Source: JAKSCF01 sp028279945 (GTDB taxonomy: Bacteria; Bacillota; Clostridia; Peptostreptococcales; JAAYPU01). Taken from it: DNA of 47,622 bases. Shown here one piece after another: positions 9,651-18,717 of the stretch. The DNA lies in contig JANQMT010000068.1 in the NCBI GenBank assembly GCA_028279945.1, positions 1 through 47,622 of the forward strand, written 5' to 3'. Position 1 is the stretch's first letter, and each line of letters begins with the position of its first letter. The notes under the pieces were generated by a model. The model did no database searches. It had not been told where the DNA came from and saw only the letters and a list, made by a program, of their open reading frames with translations. A program made the position numbers and the translations under genes.

Positions 9651-10751
9651 ATGAAAAAAACTGGAGTTAAAATTTTGGTGTTGGTGATGATTATCTTTTT
9701 GGTAAGCATGACCTTTATATCCATCGGTGCAGAACAATTAGGTTTCAGTAAAACTTTGGAAGTATGGTATGGAGCGGTAAAAGTTAATTATAATAATCTA
9801 GACTTAACGCGTCAACTTCAACCTGTTGTAATAAATGGTGTTACATATCTTCCTCTAAGTAAAGTTTCTAATACTTTTAATAAATCAGTAAGTTGGAATA
9901 ATGCGACAAAGACAATAACACTTAAGGACAAAGAGAGTCTGGAAGTCAATGATCTTAAAAGACAATTATCTGATAAAGAAGCTAGAATTGAATATTTAGA
10001 GAATAAACTAAATGTGCTTAAAGATGTTTTAAACGATGGAACTATAGGAAGATCAACCAGCAGAAACAATTATAATTATAATGATGATGACGATGATGAC
10101 ATTGATGATGAATTAGATGACATTGAAGATGATTTAAATGATGATTATGATGAATATAATGATGTTGATTTAGAATATAGTTTATCTTACAAAAATAACA
10201 AAGTGGTTGTAGAAATTGATACGGACAAAGATGACTGGGAGGATGATCTTTCATCAGGTAGGAGAAAGACGATTTATAAAAATGTTTGTGAAGAGATTCA
10301 GGATAACATCGATGATGCTGATATAAGAGGATTTGTAAAGGACGGTTCTAGGACTGTGGCGGAATTTTATACATCATTTGAAGGAAAACCGGTAGAAGGT
10401 AAAAATGATGTGGGAGACATTGAAGATGAACTCAACGAAAAGCTCATAGATAACGACTTTGGAAGACTTGATGACATTGATAACGATGATCTATATATTG
10501 AATTAGATGGAGATGAGGATGATATTAAATTTTATATCAATATAGATTTGGATGATTATGATGATGAGTGGGAGGACTTAGATAAAGACGACATAGAGGA
10601 TTTTATGGCAGATATATATGATGAAATTGAAGATGAAAATTATTTTGATGATGCAGATATCGAAGGATATTTTTACGATACGGATGATTCAGATAGACTA
10701 GTAAAATGTGTAGAAGAAAATCATCGTAAAGAATATGATTTTTACGATTAA
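9651..10751 (+). CDS. exported, extremely acidic protein with copper-amine-oxidase-type N-terminal (stalk) domain
   Basis: A GGAGG site places the start at the ATG at 9651 (MKKTGVKILVLV), giving 366 residues; an in-frame ATG at 9633 lies ahead of this ribosome site. Residues 1-30 form a signal peptide. Next comes a domain like the copper amine oxidase N-terminal / stalk domain: VVINGVTYLPLSKVS and SWNNATKTITL. A predicted coiled coil (DLKRQLSDKEARIEYLENKL) follows. The rest is dominated by Asp and Glu, with runs such as NDDDDDDIDDELDDIEDD, interspersed with a repeated beta-like pattern (EYSLSYKNNKVVVEI; LYIELDGDEDDIKFYI). The function is unknown; cell-wall attachment and cation (Ca2+) binding are inferences from composition. 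It is divergent from glgB and ends at a strong terminator. Confidence 0.8.
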   Translation: MKKTGVKILVLVMIIFLVSMTFISIGAEQLGFSKTLEVWYGAVKVNYNNLDLTRQLQPVVINGVTYLPLSKVSNTFNKSVSWNNATKTITLKDKESLEVNDLKRQLSDKEARIEYLENKLNVLKDVLNDGTIGRSTSRNNYNYNDDDDDDIDDELDDIEDDLNDDYDEYNDVDLEYSLSYKNNKVVVEIDTDKDDWEDDLSSGRRKTIYKNVCEEIQDNIDDADIRGFVKDGSRTVAEFYTSFEGKPVEGKNDVGDIEDELNEKLIDNDFGRLDDIDNDDLYIELDGDEDDIKFYINIDLDDYDDEWEDLDKDDIEDFMADIYDEIEDENYFDDADIEGYFYDTDDSDRLVKCVEENHRKEYDFYD

Positions 10752-10771
10752 ATTGAATTAAAACTAAGATA

Positions 10772-10808
10772 AATGAAGGAGCGAATACAATCGCTCCTTC
10801 ATTATTTT
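10772..10808 (+). terminator. convergent intrinsic terminator
   Basis: A perfect 13-bp stem (10772-10784 with 10791-10803, loop ATACAA) is followed by ATTTT on the plus strand. The stem includes the stop codon of the convergent diguanylate cyclase gene, whose own side has only a broken T tract. It ends both transcripts, mainly the plus one. Confidence 0.85.
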
Positions 10809-12271
10809 CGCCCTTTTTTCAAATACCTCTTATACAAATACATTTGAGTATCTGCAACTTCTACCAGCTTATCGTAAGTGGTGCCATGGTGAGGAAATTC
10901 TGCTATGCCATAGCTGAAGCTGCATATGATTTTTTCGCCCTCGTATTCTATAGGGTTTTCTTCAAATTGGATTCTCAGTTTTTCCAGCCGATCTAAGACA
11001 TCATTTTTTTCTGCATGAAACAGGATGCTTATAAATTCATCTCCACCATAGCGCGCTAAAATATCAGAAGTTCGAATCCAGTTTTTAAGCGTATTGGAAA
11101 AATGTAGAATGATTTCATCTCCTGCAAGATGTCCTAGCGTGTCATTGACTTTTTTTAGGCCGTTTAAATCAAATAAGACCACTAAAAAATTTTCATCGTA
11201 TCTAACGGCACGCTCTCTAACGATTTCAAATAATTTGTCAAAGTGACCTCGATTATAAAGATTGGTTTTGGGATCGTGCTCAGAAAGATATATAATACTT
11301 TCATAAAGCTGGAATTTGCTGATGGCAATCACTAACTGACTGCGAAGATATTCCATCATGGACAAATCATTCTCATCAAAAACATAATTTTGACAGCTAT
11401 CGATATTTAACAAACCGTATAATTCCCCATCGATAATAATGGGTGTGCTAATAGAAGAATGAACTTTTCTACCTTCAGCCGAATTAAGTGAAGGAATGTT
11501 GTGCTTTTTAAAAATTTCTTGTAAATCGTTGATAATAATAGTATTTTTAATATTACCCTTAGTTGTTATCCACTGAAATGATTCTTTAAGTTTAAAGCTG
11601 AATCTTTTTACATCTTTTTCAGAATAACCAACGGATGCTGAAATTGTAAAAGTATCATCTTTATCCCTTAATATTAAGCAGCCCAAGTCAGCATGATCGT
11701 TATAATTTAGGATTTTTTTTAAGATTGAGTCATATAATTCTTCCAGGCTGTTTTTCTCCATAATGAAATTATTAATATCTAAAGCAATATCTTTTAATTG
11801 ATTAAGCCGTTTTACTTTTTCTTTGGATTTCACTTGTTCCGTAATATCATTAATAATCATTATGATGCCTTCTGCTTCGTTGTCATCGTTAAGAACGACT
11901 GCTTTATTAAAGATTGCATGACTATATTCACCATTAGAATTTTTCATCTTGGCTTCAATGGACTTGCTGCTTTTTGTTTGAAGTAGTGCCAAATCACCTG
12001 AACTTAAGGTATTTATTAAACGCTCATTGGCACCATCCAATTCATCAATAGAATGATTAATGATATCTTTTTTTTCTTTTTTTATTAGATTACAAAAAGC
12101 AGAATTGCAGTAGCGAAAAATAGAATTAGTGTCTTTATAACAGATTGGATTAGGAATGCTTTCCAATAAGTTATAGAAAAAGTTGGACTGTTCATCGTTA
12201 TTCTCTTTTTCTATGGATGAACAGTTTTCGGGCTTTGACGTCAAAAGCGAATTTTCTTTGGATATCCCCAT
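10802..12271 (-). CDS. PAS-GAF-GGDEF diguanylate cyclase
   Basis: A cytoplasmic, 489-residue signalling enzyme expected to make cyclic di-GMP from two GTP. A PAS domain with PAC-like end spans about residues 28-145 (LESIPNPICYKD). A GAF domain follows at about 150-315 (STPIIIDGELYGLLNID). The GGDEF domain spans about 325-489. Its active-site motif RYGGDEF is intact near 407, with FDLNGLKKVNDTLGH before it. An RTSD sequence lies exactly five residues ahead of GGDEF, matching the RxxD inhibitory site, so product inhibition is likely. There are no membrane helices. It is divergent from a chemoreceptor gene, which hints at a shared control of motility or attachment. Confidence 0.92.
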   Translation of the reverse strand: MGISKENSLLTSKPENCSSIEKENNDEQSNFFYNLLESIPNPICYKDTNSIFRYCNSAFCNLIKKEKKDIINHSIDELDGANERLINTLSSGDLALLQTKSSKSIEAKMKNSNGEYSHAIFNKAVVLNDDNEAEGIIMIINDITEQVKSKEKVKRLNQLKDIALDINNFIMEKNSLEELYDSILKKILNYNDHADLGCLILRDKDDTFTISASVGYSEKDVKRFSFKLKESFQWITTKGNIKNTIIINDLQEIFKKHNIPSLNSAEGRKVHSSISTPIIIDGELYGLLNIDSCQNYVFDENDLSMMEYLRSQLVIAISKFQLYESIIYLSEHDPKTNLYNRGHFDKLFEIVRERAVRYDENFLVVLFDLNGLKKVNDTLGHLAGDEIILHFSNTLKNWIRTSDILARYGGDEFISILFHAEKNDVLDRLEKLRIQFEENPIEYEGEKIICSFSYGIAEFPHHGTTYDKLVEVADTQMYLYKRYLKKGRK

Positions 12272-12384
12272 CTTATCACCTGAGTACCTTTTTCAGAATT
12301 AATTTGATTTTTTATTAGTTTATCATAAATTTAATAAAAAAAATCAAAACATTGTAAACTTTTCAGGATAATTCGATAAGCAAG

Positions 12385-12410
12385 TTGACATCAATGTCGA
12401 AAGATGTCAA
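12385..12410. promoter_or_regulatory. operator-like nested inverted repeat between the GGDEF and chemoreceptor genes
   Basis: A perfect 8-bp inverted repeat TTGACATC / GATGTCAA with a 10-nt spacer. The shorter palindrome GACAT-CA-ATGTC lies inside its left half. No T tract follows, so it is not a terminator. It lies 86-111 nt before the chemoreceptor start. A regulator-binding site is the likeliest reading; the protein is unknown. The remaining gap (12272-12495) shows no riboswitch I can recognise. Confidence 0.4.
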
Positions 12411-12495
12411 ATGATTTTTTTGGGTGATGTTTGCTAAATCAAAAAGTGGGTATATATGGCATTGAGGATCCTTAAAGATGAATGGAGGTTGGGCA

Positions 12496-15000
12496 ATGTT
12501 AAAAAATTTAAAGATATCAAGAAAAATAATGATTGGGTTTATGATTATTACTTTAATAACTTTTGTTGTAGGTATTGTAGGTATTTATAATTTAAAAGAG
12601 CTGGATGATAATGGTACTAACTTATATGAAAATTATACAGTTCCTTTAGGTGAAATGGGTGAGATGACTTCGGACATTAAAACGGTTCGTGTTGCCTTAA
12701 ATAAGATTTCAATTTTAAATGAAGCAGAAAGAAATGAAACAATAGAAGAACTAAAAGCTGTAAAGGAAGAATTACTCGATGATGTTGTAAGAATTGAACC
12801 TCTTTTTATATCGGAAGAAGAAGTCGTGATTTTTAATAAATTCAATTCAACATTAGTTGAATTTTTTGATCAAGTAGATCTTGCTGTGTTTAATATTGAA
12901 GCAGGAAATGATGAGGCAGCTGTGAGGATTATTAATGGCGATGCTGCAGAGTCCGGTACGGTTTTACAAGAATTAATGGAAGAGATATTGGTTACAAAAG
13001 TAGAAGGGGCAAAAAATACTTCCTATAGCAATACGGAAACATCACAAAGCGTTATGATAGGAATGGGAATCCTATTAGTATTAAGTGGCATTACAGCAAT
13101 TTTCCTTGCTTTTATAATAAGCAGAGCCATAAGTAAACCCATCGTGATGTTAAAAGATGCTGCCTTAAGGTTATCTTCAGGCGATTTGGAGGTTGACGTG
13201 GACTATGTTTCAAAAGATGAAGTAGGCCAAGTAACAGATTCTTTTAGGGTGGTCACACAAAGTATTAGAGCACTTGCGTCTGAAGCAAATGCTTTGACAC
13301 AAGCGACCATTAAAGGCGAACTGAATACAAGAGCAGATGAAAGCAAATTCCAAGGAGGTTTCAAAACCTTTATAGAAAGAATGAATATTATCGTAGATGT
13401 CTTTGTAAAACATATCGATAATATACCAATGCCTGTTATGATGTTGGATAATAATTTGAAAATAAGATATTTAAATGCTGCCGGGGCTTCTATAGCCGGG
13501 AAGGCACAAGAAGAGGTAGGCGGGCTGCAATGTTCTAATTTGTTCAATACATCACATTGTAATACAGAACAGTGTGCATGTGCAAAAGCAATCAAATTGA
13601 ATAAAGGTGTGACAGAAGAAACCGATGCACATCCGGAGGGCAGTGATCTTGAAATATCCTATACGGGTGTGCCCATGCGGGATTTAGATGGCAATGTGGT
13701 AGGTGCTATGGAAGTTATACAAGATCAAACAGATATAAAGCAGGCTCAAAGAGAAGCAGAAAAACAAGCTCAAAAAATAAAAGCACAAATGGAAATTGCT
13801 GAAAAGCAAGCTGAATTCCAAAGCCATGAAGTAGAAAAATTAATTGATAATTTAGATGCTTTAGCAAAAGGACAACTGGATATTGTTACTGAAGTAGCGG
13901 AAGCAGATGAGGATACCCAGGAGATAGCGGAAAACTTTAATAAAATTAATCAAAGTTTAACAACCAGTACCGGGCAAATAAAATCATACATTGACGAGTT
14001 ATCCGGTATATTAGAGCAGATGGCTAATAAGGACTTAACCATAGGCATAGATCGTGATTACTTAGGTGATTTTGTCACCATTAAAACATCTATCAATTAC
14101 ATATTAAAGCAATTTAACAACATTCTAGAAGAAATTAATTCAGCCGCAGTTCAAGTTGAGGCAGGTGCAGACCAAGTCGCTTCAACCAGTCAAACATTGT
14201 CACAAGGGTCGTCTGAACAAGCCAGCTCAGTTGAAGAGATCAGTGCTACTTTAGCAGAAGTAACAGAAAAAACAAAAGGAAATGCAGTCAATGCAGATAA
14301 GGCCAATAAAATTTCTATAGATGCAAAAGGAGATGCTCAAAACGGTAACCAACAGATGGTTGCAATGCTGTCTGCTATGAATGAAATCAAAGAATCATCA
14401 AAAAGCATTGAAAGTGTCATAAAAGTTATTGATGATATAGCATTTCAGACTAATATTTTAGCCCTCAATGCAGCGGTTGAAGCAGCACGAGCAGGTGAGC
14501 ACGGTAAAGGTTTTGCAGTGGTGGCGGAAGAGGTTAGAAATTTAGCAGCAAGGAGTGCTAAAGCAGCTAAGGAAACAACCGTGTTAATCGATAGTTCTAT
14601 TAATAAAGTTGAAGAAGGCTATAAAATTGCCAATGATACTGCAGAAGCTTTAAATAAAATTGTCATGGGAATATCGGATGCTGTTGATATAGTAGGAACT
14701 ATTGCAGATGCATCCAATGGACAAGCAGATGCTATATCAGAAATCAATAAAGGTGTAGAACAAATATCAGATGTAACACAAAACAATACGGCTACATCAG
14801 AAGAAAGTGCTTCGGCAAGTGAAGAAATGGCAGGGCAGGCCCAGATGTTAAAAGCACTGATTCAAGAATTTAAATTGATTAAAACCCCAGAGAATTACAA
14901 TAAAATAAGTGCATTGACTAAAGGCCAACCGGTCATAGCCGCTAAAAAGAGCGACGATTTGTTGATTTCATTAGATGCTAGTGGATTTGGGAAATATTAA
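12496..15000 (+). CDS. methyl-accepting chemotaxis protein with a cysteine-rich PAS domain
   Basis: GGAGG sets the start at the ATG at 12496, giving 834 residues. The order is: membrane helix 1 (about 11-33); extracytoplasmic four-helix-type sensor; helix 2 (about 185-207); HAMP; a PAS domain (about 310-420); a helical linker with a second HAMP-like segment; and the signalling hairpin (about 560-800). The signalling tip matches the family: AFQTNILALNAAVEAARAGE and GFAVVAEEVRNLA. The PAS domain contains four closely spaced cysteines (CSN..., HCNTEQCAC, residues about 346-362), unusual for a simple fold and suggestive of metal or redox sensing (inference). No che genes are nearby, so it is an orphan receptor. 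A strong terminator follows. Confidence 0.93.
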   Translation: MLKNLKISRKIMIGFMIITLITFVVGIVGIYNLKELDDNGTNLYENYTVPLGEMGEMTSDIKTVRVALNKISILNEAERNETIEELKAVKEELLDDVVRIEPLFISEEEVVIFNKFNSTLVEFFDQVDLAVFNIEAGNDEAAVRIINGDAAESGTVLQELMEEILVTKVEGAKNTSYSNTETSQSVMIGMGILLVLSGITAIFLAFIISRAISKPIVMLKDAALRLSSGDLEVDVDYVSKDEVGQVTDSFRVVTQSIRALASEANALTQATIKGELNTRADESKFQGGFKTFIERMNIIVDVFVKHIDNIPMPVMMLDNNLKIRYLNAAGASIAGKAQEEVGGLQCSNLFNTSHCNTEQCACAKAIKLNKGVTEETDAHPEGSDLEISYTGVPMRDLDGNVVGAMEVIQDQTDIKQAQREAEKQAQKIKAQMEIAEKQAEFQSHEVEKLIDNLDALAKGQLDIVTEVAEADEDTQEIAENFNKINQSLTTSTGQIKSYIDELSGILEQMANKDLTIGIDRDYLGDFVTIKTSINYILKQFNNILEEINSAAVQVEAGADQVASTSQTLSQGSSEQASSVEEISATLAEVTEKTKGNAVNADKANKISIDAKGDAQNGNQQMVAMLSAMNEIKESSKSIESVIKVIDDIAFQTNILALNAAVEAARAGEHGKGFAVVAEEVRNLAARSAKAAKETTVLIDSSINKVEEGYKIANDTAEALNKIVMGISDAVDIVGTIADASNGQADAISEINKGVEQISDVTQNNTATSEESASASEEMAGQAQMLKALIQEFKLIKTPENYNKISALTKGQPVIAAKKSDDLLISLDASGFGKY

Positions 15001-15039
15001 AAAAAAGGTTTTGGGTGATAGTGGCCCAAAACCTTTTTT
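15001..15039. terminator. bidirectional intrinsic terminator
   Basis: A perfect 15-bp stem (15001-15015 with 15025-15039, loop of 9). T tracts leave in both directions: six T on the plus strand, eight on the minus. It lies immediately after the chemoreceptor stop codon and about 40 nt past the convergent ABC permease stop. Confidence 0.9.
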
Positions 15040-15080
15040 GGTTTCATTTGGTTCATTTTGGTTGATCGTAAAATTAAATT

Positions 15081-17120
15081 TTAATCAAAGTAGTTTTTAA
15101 TAAATTGTGGTGCTGATTCCAGCTCAAAATAACCGTGATGAATATATCTTTCAGCACCTTGATTTAACACTATGGTTACGTTATAACCTCCTTTCTTGCT
15201 ATAGTATGCTTTCTCAAGTTTTGTTAGAATAGTTTGTATATAATCTTTATCTGTTATAACCATCAGGTGTTCTGTTGCTTCCGGTATAACAGAAGGATCA
15301 TAACTATATTGTTCCACTTCTTTAGTATATATTTCATCATTATCGTCAAGATACTTGGTGATAGTGATATAGGAGACCTCCTCCGGTGTCACAATTATCT
15401 TATCCATGTAGCCGTGTGCTTTTAGCCACTCTATGGTTGCGGTGTAAGATTGTTTAATAATAGGGGAATAGTAATAATAATCTTTTTCAAAGTCATCGGT
15501 TATTTCTTCTCTGGATTTTTTCCACCTTAAGTCTACTTGCCCTAAATCTATAAGATTGTCGTAGTGTTCTTCATATGTTTCATTAAGGATGTCATTGTTT
15601 AAAACTCTCCAAAACTCATTTATTTCATTACGATCGATAATACGAATAGATTCATGATGATGATCTAATTCAGGATCTATATCCAAGAAATCTATGTTGT
15701 CGATATCTATTTTAAATATGGGGTCTGTTGTTAGCTTATATTCTTCAGATTCAAAGACTTCTTTCATATATGGGTTATGGCTTACAAATTCTCGTGGAAG
15801 TCGATATTGTCTTACCAGTTTCTTACCATCCGAATAGTTATACCCGATGCACACAGAATTATAGTAACCATCTATTTCTTCTTCTAATACTTTTCGATTA
15901 TCGATGATGGATTGATGGTATAAATATCCTTGTTCAATGTTTTCAGGTGTTGTTAATGGTTCAAAATTCTCGTCCATTCTATAAGATGAAGAGCCGATAT
16001 AGATGCTTTCAACTTTACTTATATCCGGAAGGCGTTTTTCATATCCCAGTACATCTGTCTGTATGGAAACAATGAATAGTGCAGCAATGATTAAAAAAAT
16101 GAAATATCCTTTTAAATTTTTAAACACCCAGATACTTTTTTGCACAATCATTTCAGCAATGATGTAAGAGACCAGTGAGCCGATAAAAAAGCCTGTATAC
16201 ATATTGAATGTTTCATTTTCACCTAACTGCATAAAATATAGACCTAATACGGTCATACCGCAAAATGCCACACAATATTTAAATATAGGTTTTAACAAAT
16301 CAAAAGCGATAGGTTCTGTGGCACGCTCTAATTGCCTTCTGGTATAAAGCCAATATGAAATGACAAACATAATAAGCGTTAAAGCAATATACCATATCAT
16401 ACATTTCGTATTATAAAAGTTTTTAAGGGAATCCATTTTTGACACAATGGGTGATATGTTAACGATTAGTTGATCAAATTTTGAAGTCGTAGTGAATCCG
16501 AATAAAAACTTTTGAAAATAAGTAATGAAAAGCAGGATAGCTGCAGGTGCAATAAATAAAAACCCAAATCCAAATATGGTTTGAAGTATTGAACTGCCGC
16601 TTATAACGCCTGCAAATACAGCAATAGAAAAACCTACCAGGACAATAAGTGTGCTTTGCAGTGCCCAATTGCCTATGGCTGAGGCAGAAAAAATATCTAT
16701 TGGTACAATATCATTTGAATATACAGGTTTTTTAATGATTAATAGTATGATCGTATTAACCAAAATAGGAATCAGTATTAATAGAGCTCCTGAAATACAG
16801 TGATTAATAAAAAGCTGCTTTCGTGTAAATGGAAAAGCATGAATCACTGCAGTGGAATGATTTTGCTGCATATATCTGAATATTAGTACTGCAGCAGCAA
16901 TAGGTGCAGACATTAAGAATAAGTAACAAAAGAAGGTTTCATTTTCTAAAAATCGAGTTATTTCATAACGCCCATGTTTCGCTAAATTATCATAAATCAT
17001 AAGGATAGGAAAAACCCCAGCCAAACATAACATTAAAGTATATAAAGCACCTATTCCCCAGAATCGTTTTAAGTCTTCTAATATAATATGCTTGTTAAAA
17101 AATAATGCCTTCGATTTCAT
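15081..17120 (-). CDS. ABC transporter permease with large extracytoplasmic C-terminal region
   Basis: About 679 residues from the ATG at 17120 (MKSKALFFNK), which has GGGGGTGA upstream; longer in-frame starts run deep into the ATPase gene. The N-terminal ~320 residues have about eight to ten hydrophobic helices in the arrangement of ABC-2-like permeases, with a typical HAFPFTRKQLF loop after helix 2. Residues from about 365 to the end are hydrophilic and anchored by one more helix (FIFLIIAALFIVSI); they probably face outside. The gene overlaps the ATPase by 26 nt. With a GntR/YtrA regulator at the head, the operon resembles ytr-type cell-envelope stress transporters, which respond to antibiotics acting at the membrane. 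The substrate is unknown. Confidence 0.82.
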   Translation of the reverse strand: MKSKALFFNKHIILEDLKRFWGIGALYTLMLCLAGVFPILMIYDNLAKHGRYEITRFLENETFFCYLFLMSAPIAAAVLIFRYMQQNHSTAVIHAFPFTRKQLFINHCISGALLILIPILVNTIILLIIKKPVYSNDIVPIDIFSASAIGNWALQSTLIVLVGFSIAVFAGVISGSSILQTIFGFGFLFIAPAAILLFITYFQKFLFGFTTTSKFDQLIVNISPIVSKMDSLKNFYNTKCMIWYIALTLIMFVISYWLYTRRQLERATEPIAFDLLKPIFKYCVAFCGMTVLGLYFMQLGENETFNMYTGFFIGSLVSYIIAEMIVQKSIWVFKNLKGYFIFLIIAALFIVSIQTDVLGYEKRLPDISKVESIYIGSSSYRMDENFEPLTTPENIEQGYLYHQSIIDNRKVLEEEIDGYYNSVCIGYNYSDGKKLVRQYRLPREFVSHNPYMKEVFESEEYKLTTDPIFKIDIDNIDFLDIDPELDHHHESIRIIDRNEINEFWRVLNNDILNETYEEHYDNLIDLGQVDLRWKKSREEITDDFEKDYYYYSPIIKQSYTATIEWLKAHGYMDKIIVTPEEVSYITITKYLDDNDEIYTKEVEQYSYDPSVIPEATEHLMVITDKDYIQTILTKLEKAYYSKKGGYNVTIVLNQGAERYIHHGYFELESAPQFIKNYFD

Positions 17121-17994
17121 GTCCGTCACCCCCAAGTTCATAGATAAATATTTCTTCCAGTGTAAGAGGCAGTACATCTAACAATAAAGGATTATAAGCC
17201 TCTAATTCTTTAATGATATGGTTTCTGTCACCTTTAACAATCATAAGCTGAATGCTGCCGCGGTTTTCAAAATGAAGTACATCAAGTTTTTCTTTTAGAT
17301 CAGTCCCTGTATGTGAATCAAATGCAACTTGAATTTTAGAGATATCGGTTTTGAGTTCATCTAATTCTCTTTCTAAAACCATTCGGCCGTTATTTAAGAT
17401 GCCAATAGAATCACAAATACCTTCCATCTCTTTTAAATTGTGTGATGATACAAGAACACACATTTCTCGATCGGCTACATCTTCAACAATGATTTTCCAT
17501 ACTTTTTTTCTTACCAATGGGTCCAATCCATCGATAGGTTCATCTAAGATTAAAACCTCAGGCATACAAGACATTGTTAAAATAAAGGCAGCTTGCTTCT
17601 TCATCCCTTTAGAGAATTTACTAATACGTTTTGTCTCGCTTAATTTAAAGATAGTCAGCATTGCTTCATACCTTTTTTGATTCCATTTTTCATATATTTT
17701 TTTATAATATTTGGCCATATTTTTTAGATTATAAGCCGAAAAGAAGTATAAGTCATCTGATATGTAACCAATATTTGACTTGATGGGTACATTTTCGTAA
17801 ACAGGAGCTTGATTCACTAAAACTTCCCCTTCATCTTGCTTATAGACACCCGTAATATGTTTAATCAGAGTTGTTTTACCTGCGCCATTGGCGCCTACCA
17901 GCCCATATATAGAACCTTTTTTTACTGTCAGATTTAAATTGGATAGCACATTATATCCATTAAAAGACTTTGATATATTTTTTACTTCAATCAT
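17095..17994 (-). CDS. ABC transporter ATP-binding protein (YtrB-like)
   Basis: The cytoplasmic ATPase of the transporter, 299 residues from the ATG at 17994, which has AAAGGGGG at correct spacing. Walker A is GANGAGKTT (34-42), the signature is the divergent FSKGMKKQ (127-134), and Walker B with the catalytic Glu is VLILDEPIDGLDP (147 on). SSHNLKEMEGICD supplies the H-loop. The C-terminal ~80 residues form the variable domain common in drug/bacitracin-type exporters. Its start overlaps the regulator's stop by 8 nt and its end overlaps the permease, so the three genes are translated as one unit. Confidence 0.93.
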   Translation of the reverse strand: MIEVKNISKSFNGYNVLSNLNLTVKKGSIYGLVGANGAGKTTLIKHITGVYKQDEGEVLVNQAPVYENVPIKSNIGYISDDLYFFSAYNLKNMAKYYKKIYEKWNQKRYEAMLTIFKLSETKRISKFSKGMKKQAAFILTMSCMPEVLILDEPIDGLDPLVRKKVWKIIVEDVADREMCVLVSSHNLKEMEGICDSIGILNNGRMVLERELDELKTDISKIQVAFDSHTGTDLKEKLDVLHFENRGSIQLMIVKGDRNHIIKELEAYNPLLLDVLPLTLEEIFIYELGGDGHEIEGIIF

Positions 17995-18379
17995 TGTGTT
18001 TTCCCCCTTTCCAAGATGACATGATATGCTTGAAAAAAATCTCAAGATCTTTAGGCTTTACACCCATGTAAAGTAATTCCCAGGTTGAACTTTTTATTTG
18101 CTCTTTAAGATTTTCTTCTTTCACTCTATCTATTATCGAATCAGACCGCTCGGAGACAAAACTTCCCAATCCTTTGACAGAATAAATATAACCTTGGTAT
18201 TCTAATTCTCTATACGATTTTTGTATGGTATTGGGATTGATCGTAAGCTGTTTTGCCAAATCCCTAACAGAAGGCATTTTTTCATCAGGCTTTAATATAC
18301 CGTTAATAATCAGTTCCTTATAATTCTCCACGATTTGCTCGTATATAGGTTTTCTGTTTTTTAAATCAAGCTGAAACAT
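17987..18379 (-). CDS. GntR-family regulator, YtrA subfamily
   Basis: A 130-residue repressor with an N-terminal winged helix (about residues 8-78): YEQIVENYKELIINGILKPDEKMPSVR, then NPNTIQKSYRELEYQGYI and the wing GLGSFVSE. The short C-terminal tail (~45 residues) has no FCD, UTRA or aminotransferase domain, which defines the YtrA type that dimerises through two helices. It heads the ABC operon and most likely represses its own promoter by binding the palindrome at 18411-18433. Confidence 0.9.
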   Translation of the reverse strand: MFQLDLKNRKPIYEQIVENYKELIINGILKPDEKMPSVRDLAKQLTINPNTIQKSYRELEYQGYIYSVKGLGSFVSERSDSIIDRVKEENLKEQIKSSTWELLYMGVKPKDLEIFFKHIMSSWKGGKHND

Positions 18380-18410
18380 ATTTGACCTCCTTTCATAGTG
18401 CAGCGGCTAT

Positions 18411-18433
18411 GTGTACTATGACAAATAGTACAC
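18411..18433. promoter_or_regulatory. operator palindrome for the GntR/YtrA regulator
   Basis: A perfect 9-bp inverted repeat, GTGTACTAT / ATAGTACAC, with a 5-nt spacer. It begins about 5 nt after the -10 box, so it covers the expected transcription start. Size and symmetry fit the binding of a GntR dimer. Binding by the adjacent regulator is inferred. Confidence 0.75.
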
Positions 18434-18437
18434 TCAT

Positions 18438-18466
18438 AATATACTGTATTTAGTTTCAATAGTCAA
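18438..18466 (-). promoter_or_regulatory. sigma-A promoter of the GntR-ABC operon
   Basis: On the minus strand TTGACT (18461-18466) and TATATT (18438-18443) are separated by exactly 17 nt, each 5 of 6 to consensus. The gap 18380-18714 holds this promoter, the operator and a plus-strand promoter for the MATE gene; nothing else is recognised. Confidence 0.8.
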
Positions 18467-18598
18467 TAATTATATTAATAAAAATTAAAAAAAGTAAGAT
18501 TAACTAACATATCATTGATTCAGTTGGAGAAGCATATAAACTATAATGAAAGCTAAAAAGAGAAATTAAAATAAGTTAGAGGGATAGTTGGCATGATA

Positions 18599-18627
18599 TT
18601 GACTATAATTATTTTTTATACTAAAAT
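18599..18627 (+). promoter_or_regulatory. candidate sigma-A promoter for the MATE-radical SAM genes
   Basis: TTGACT (18599-18604), 17 nt, then TAAAAT (18622-18627). It would give a leader of about 80 nt before the MATE start. Confidence 0.5.
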
Positions 18628-18717
18628 TTGTTAAGACATGATATACATCAAATTATGGGGTGATCGTAGTATTATAGAATAACCAACTAATATTTTCTAA
18701 ATAATTGGAGAAAAGTG

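Noticed and set aside
9457..9737. Two short open frames on the minus strand upstream of the acidic protein
   Set aside because: They run through the promoter and signal-peptide region of the plus-strand gene and have no ribosome site or known motif.
10042..10254. Histidine-rich open frame on the minus strand
   Set aside because: It is the mirror of the GAT/GAC (Asp) codons of the acidic protein on the plus strand, with no ribosome site.
12272..12495. Cyclic-di-GMP riboswitch before the chemoreceptor
   Set aside because: The conserved GEMM core strings are missing; only an inverted repeat is seen.
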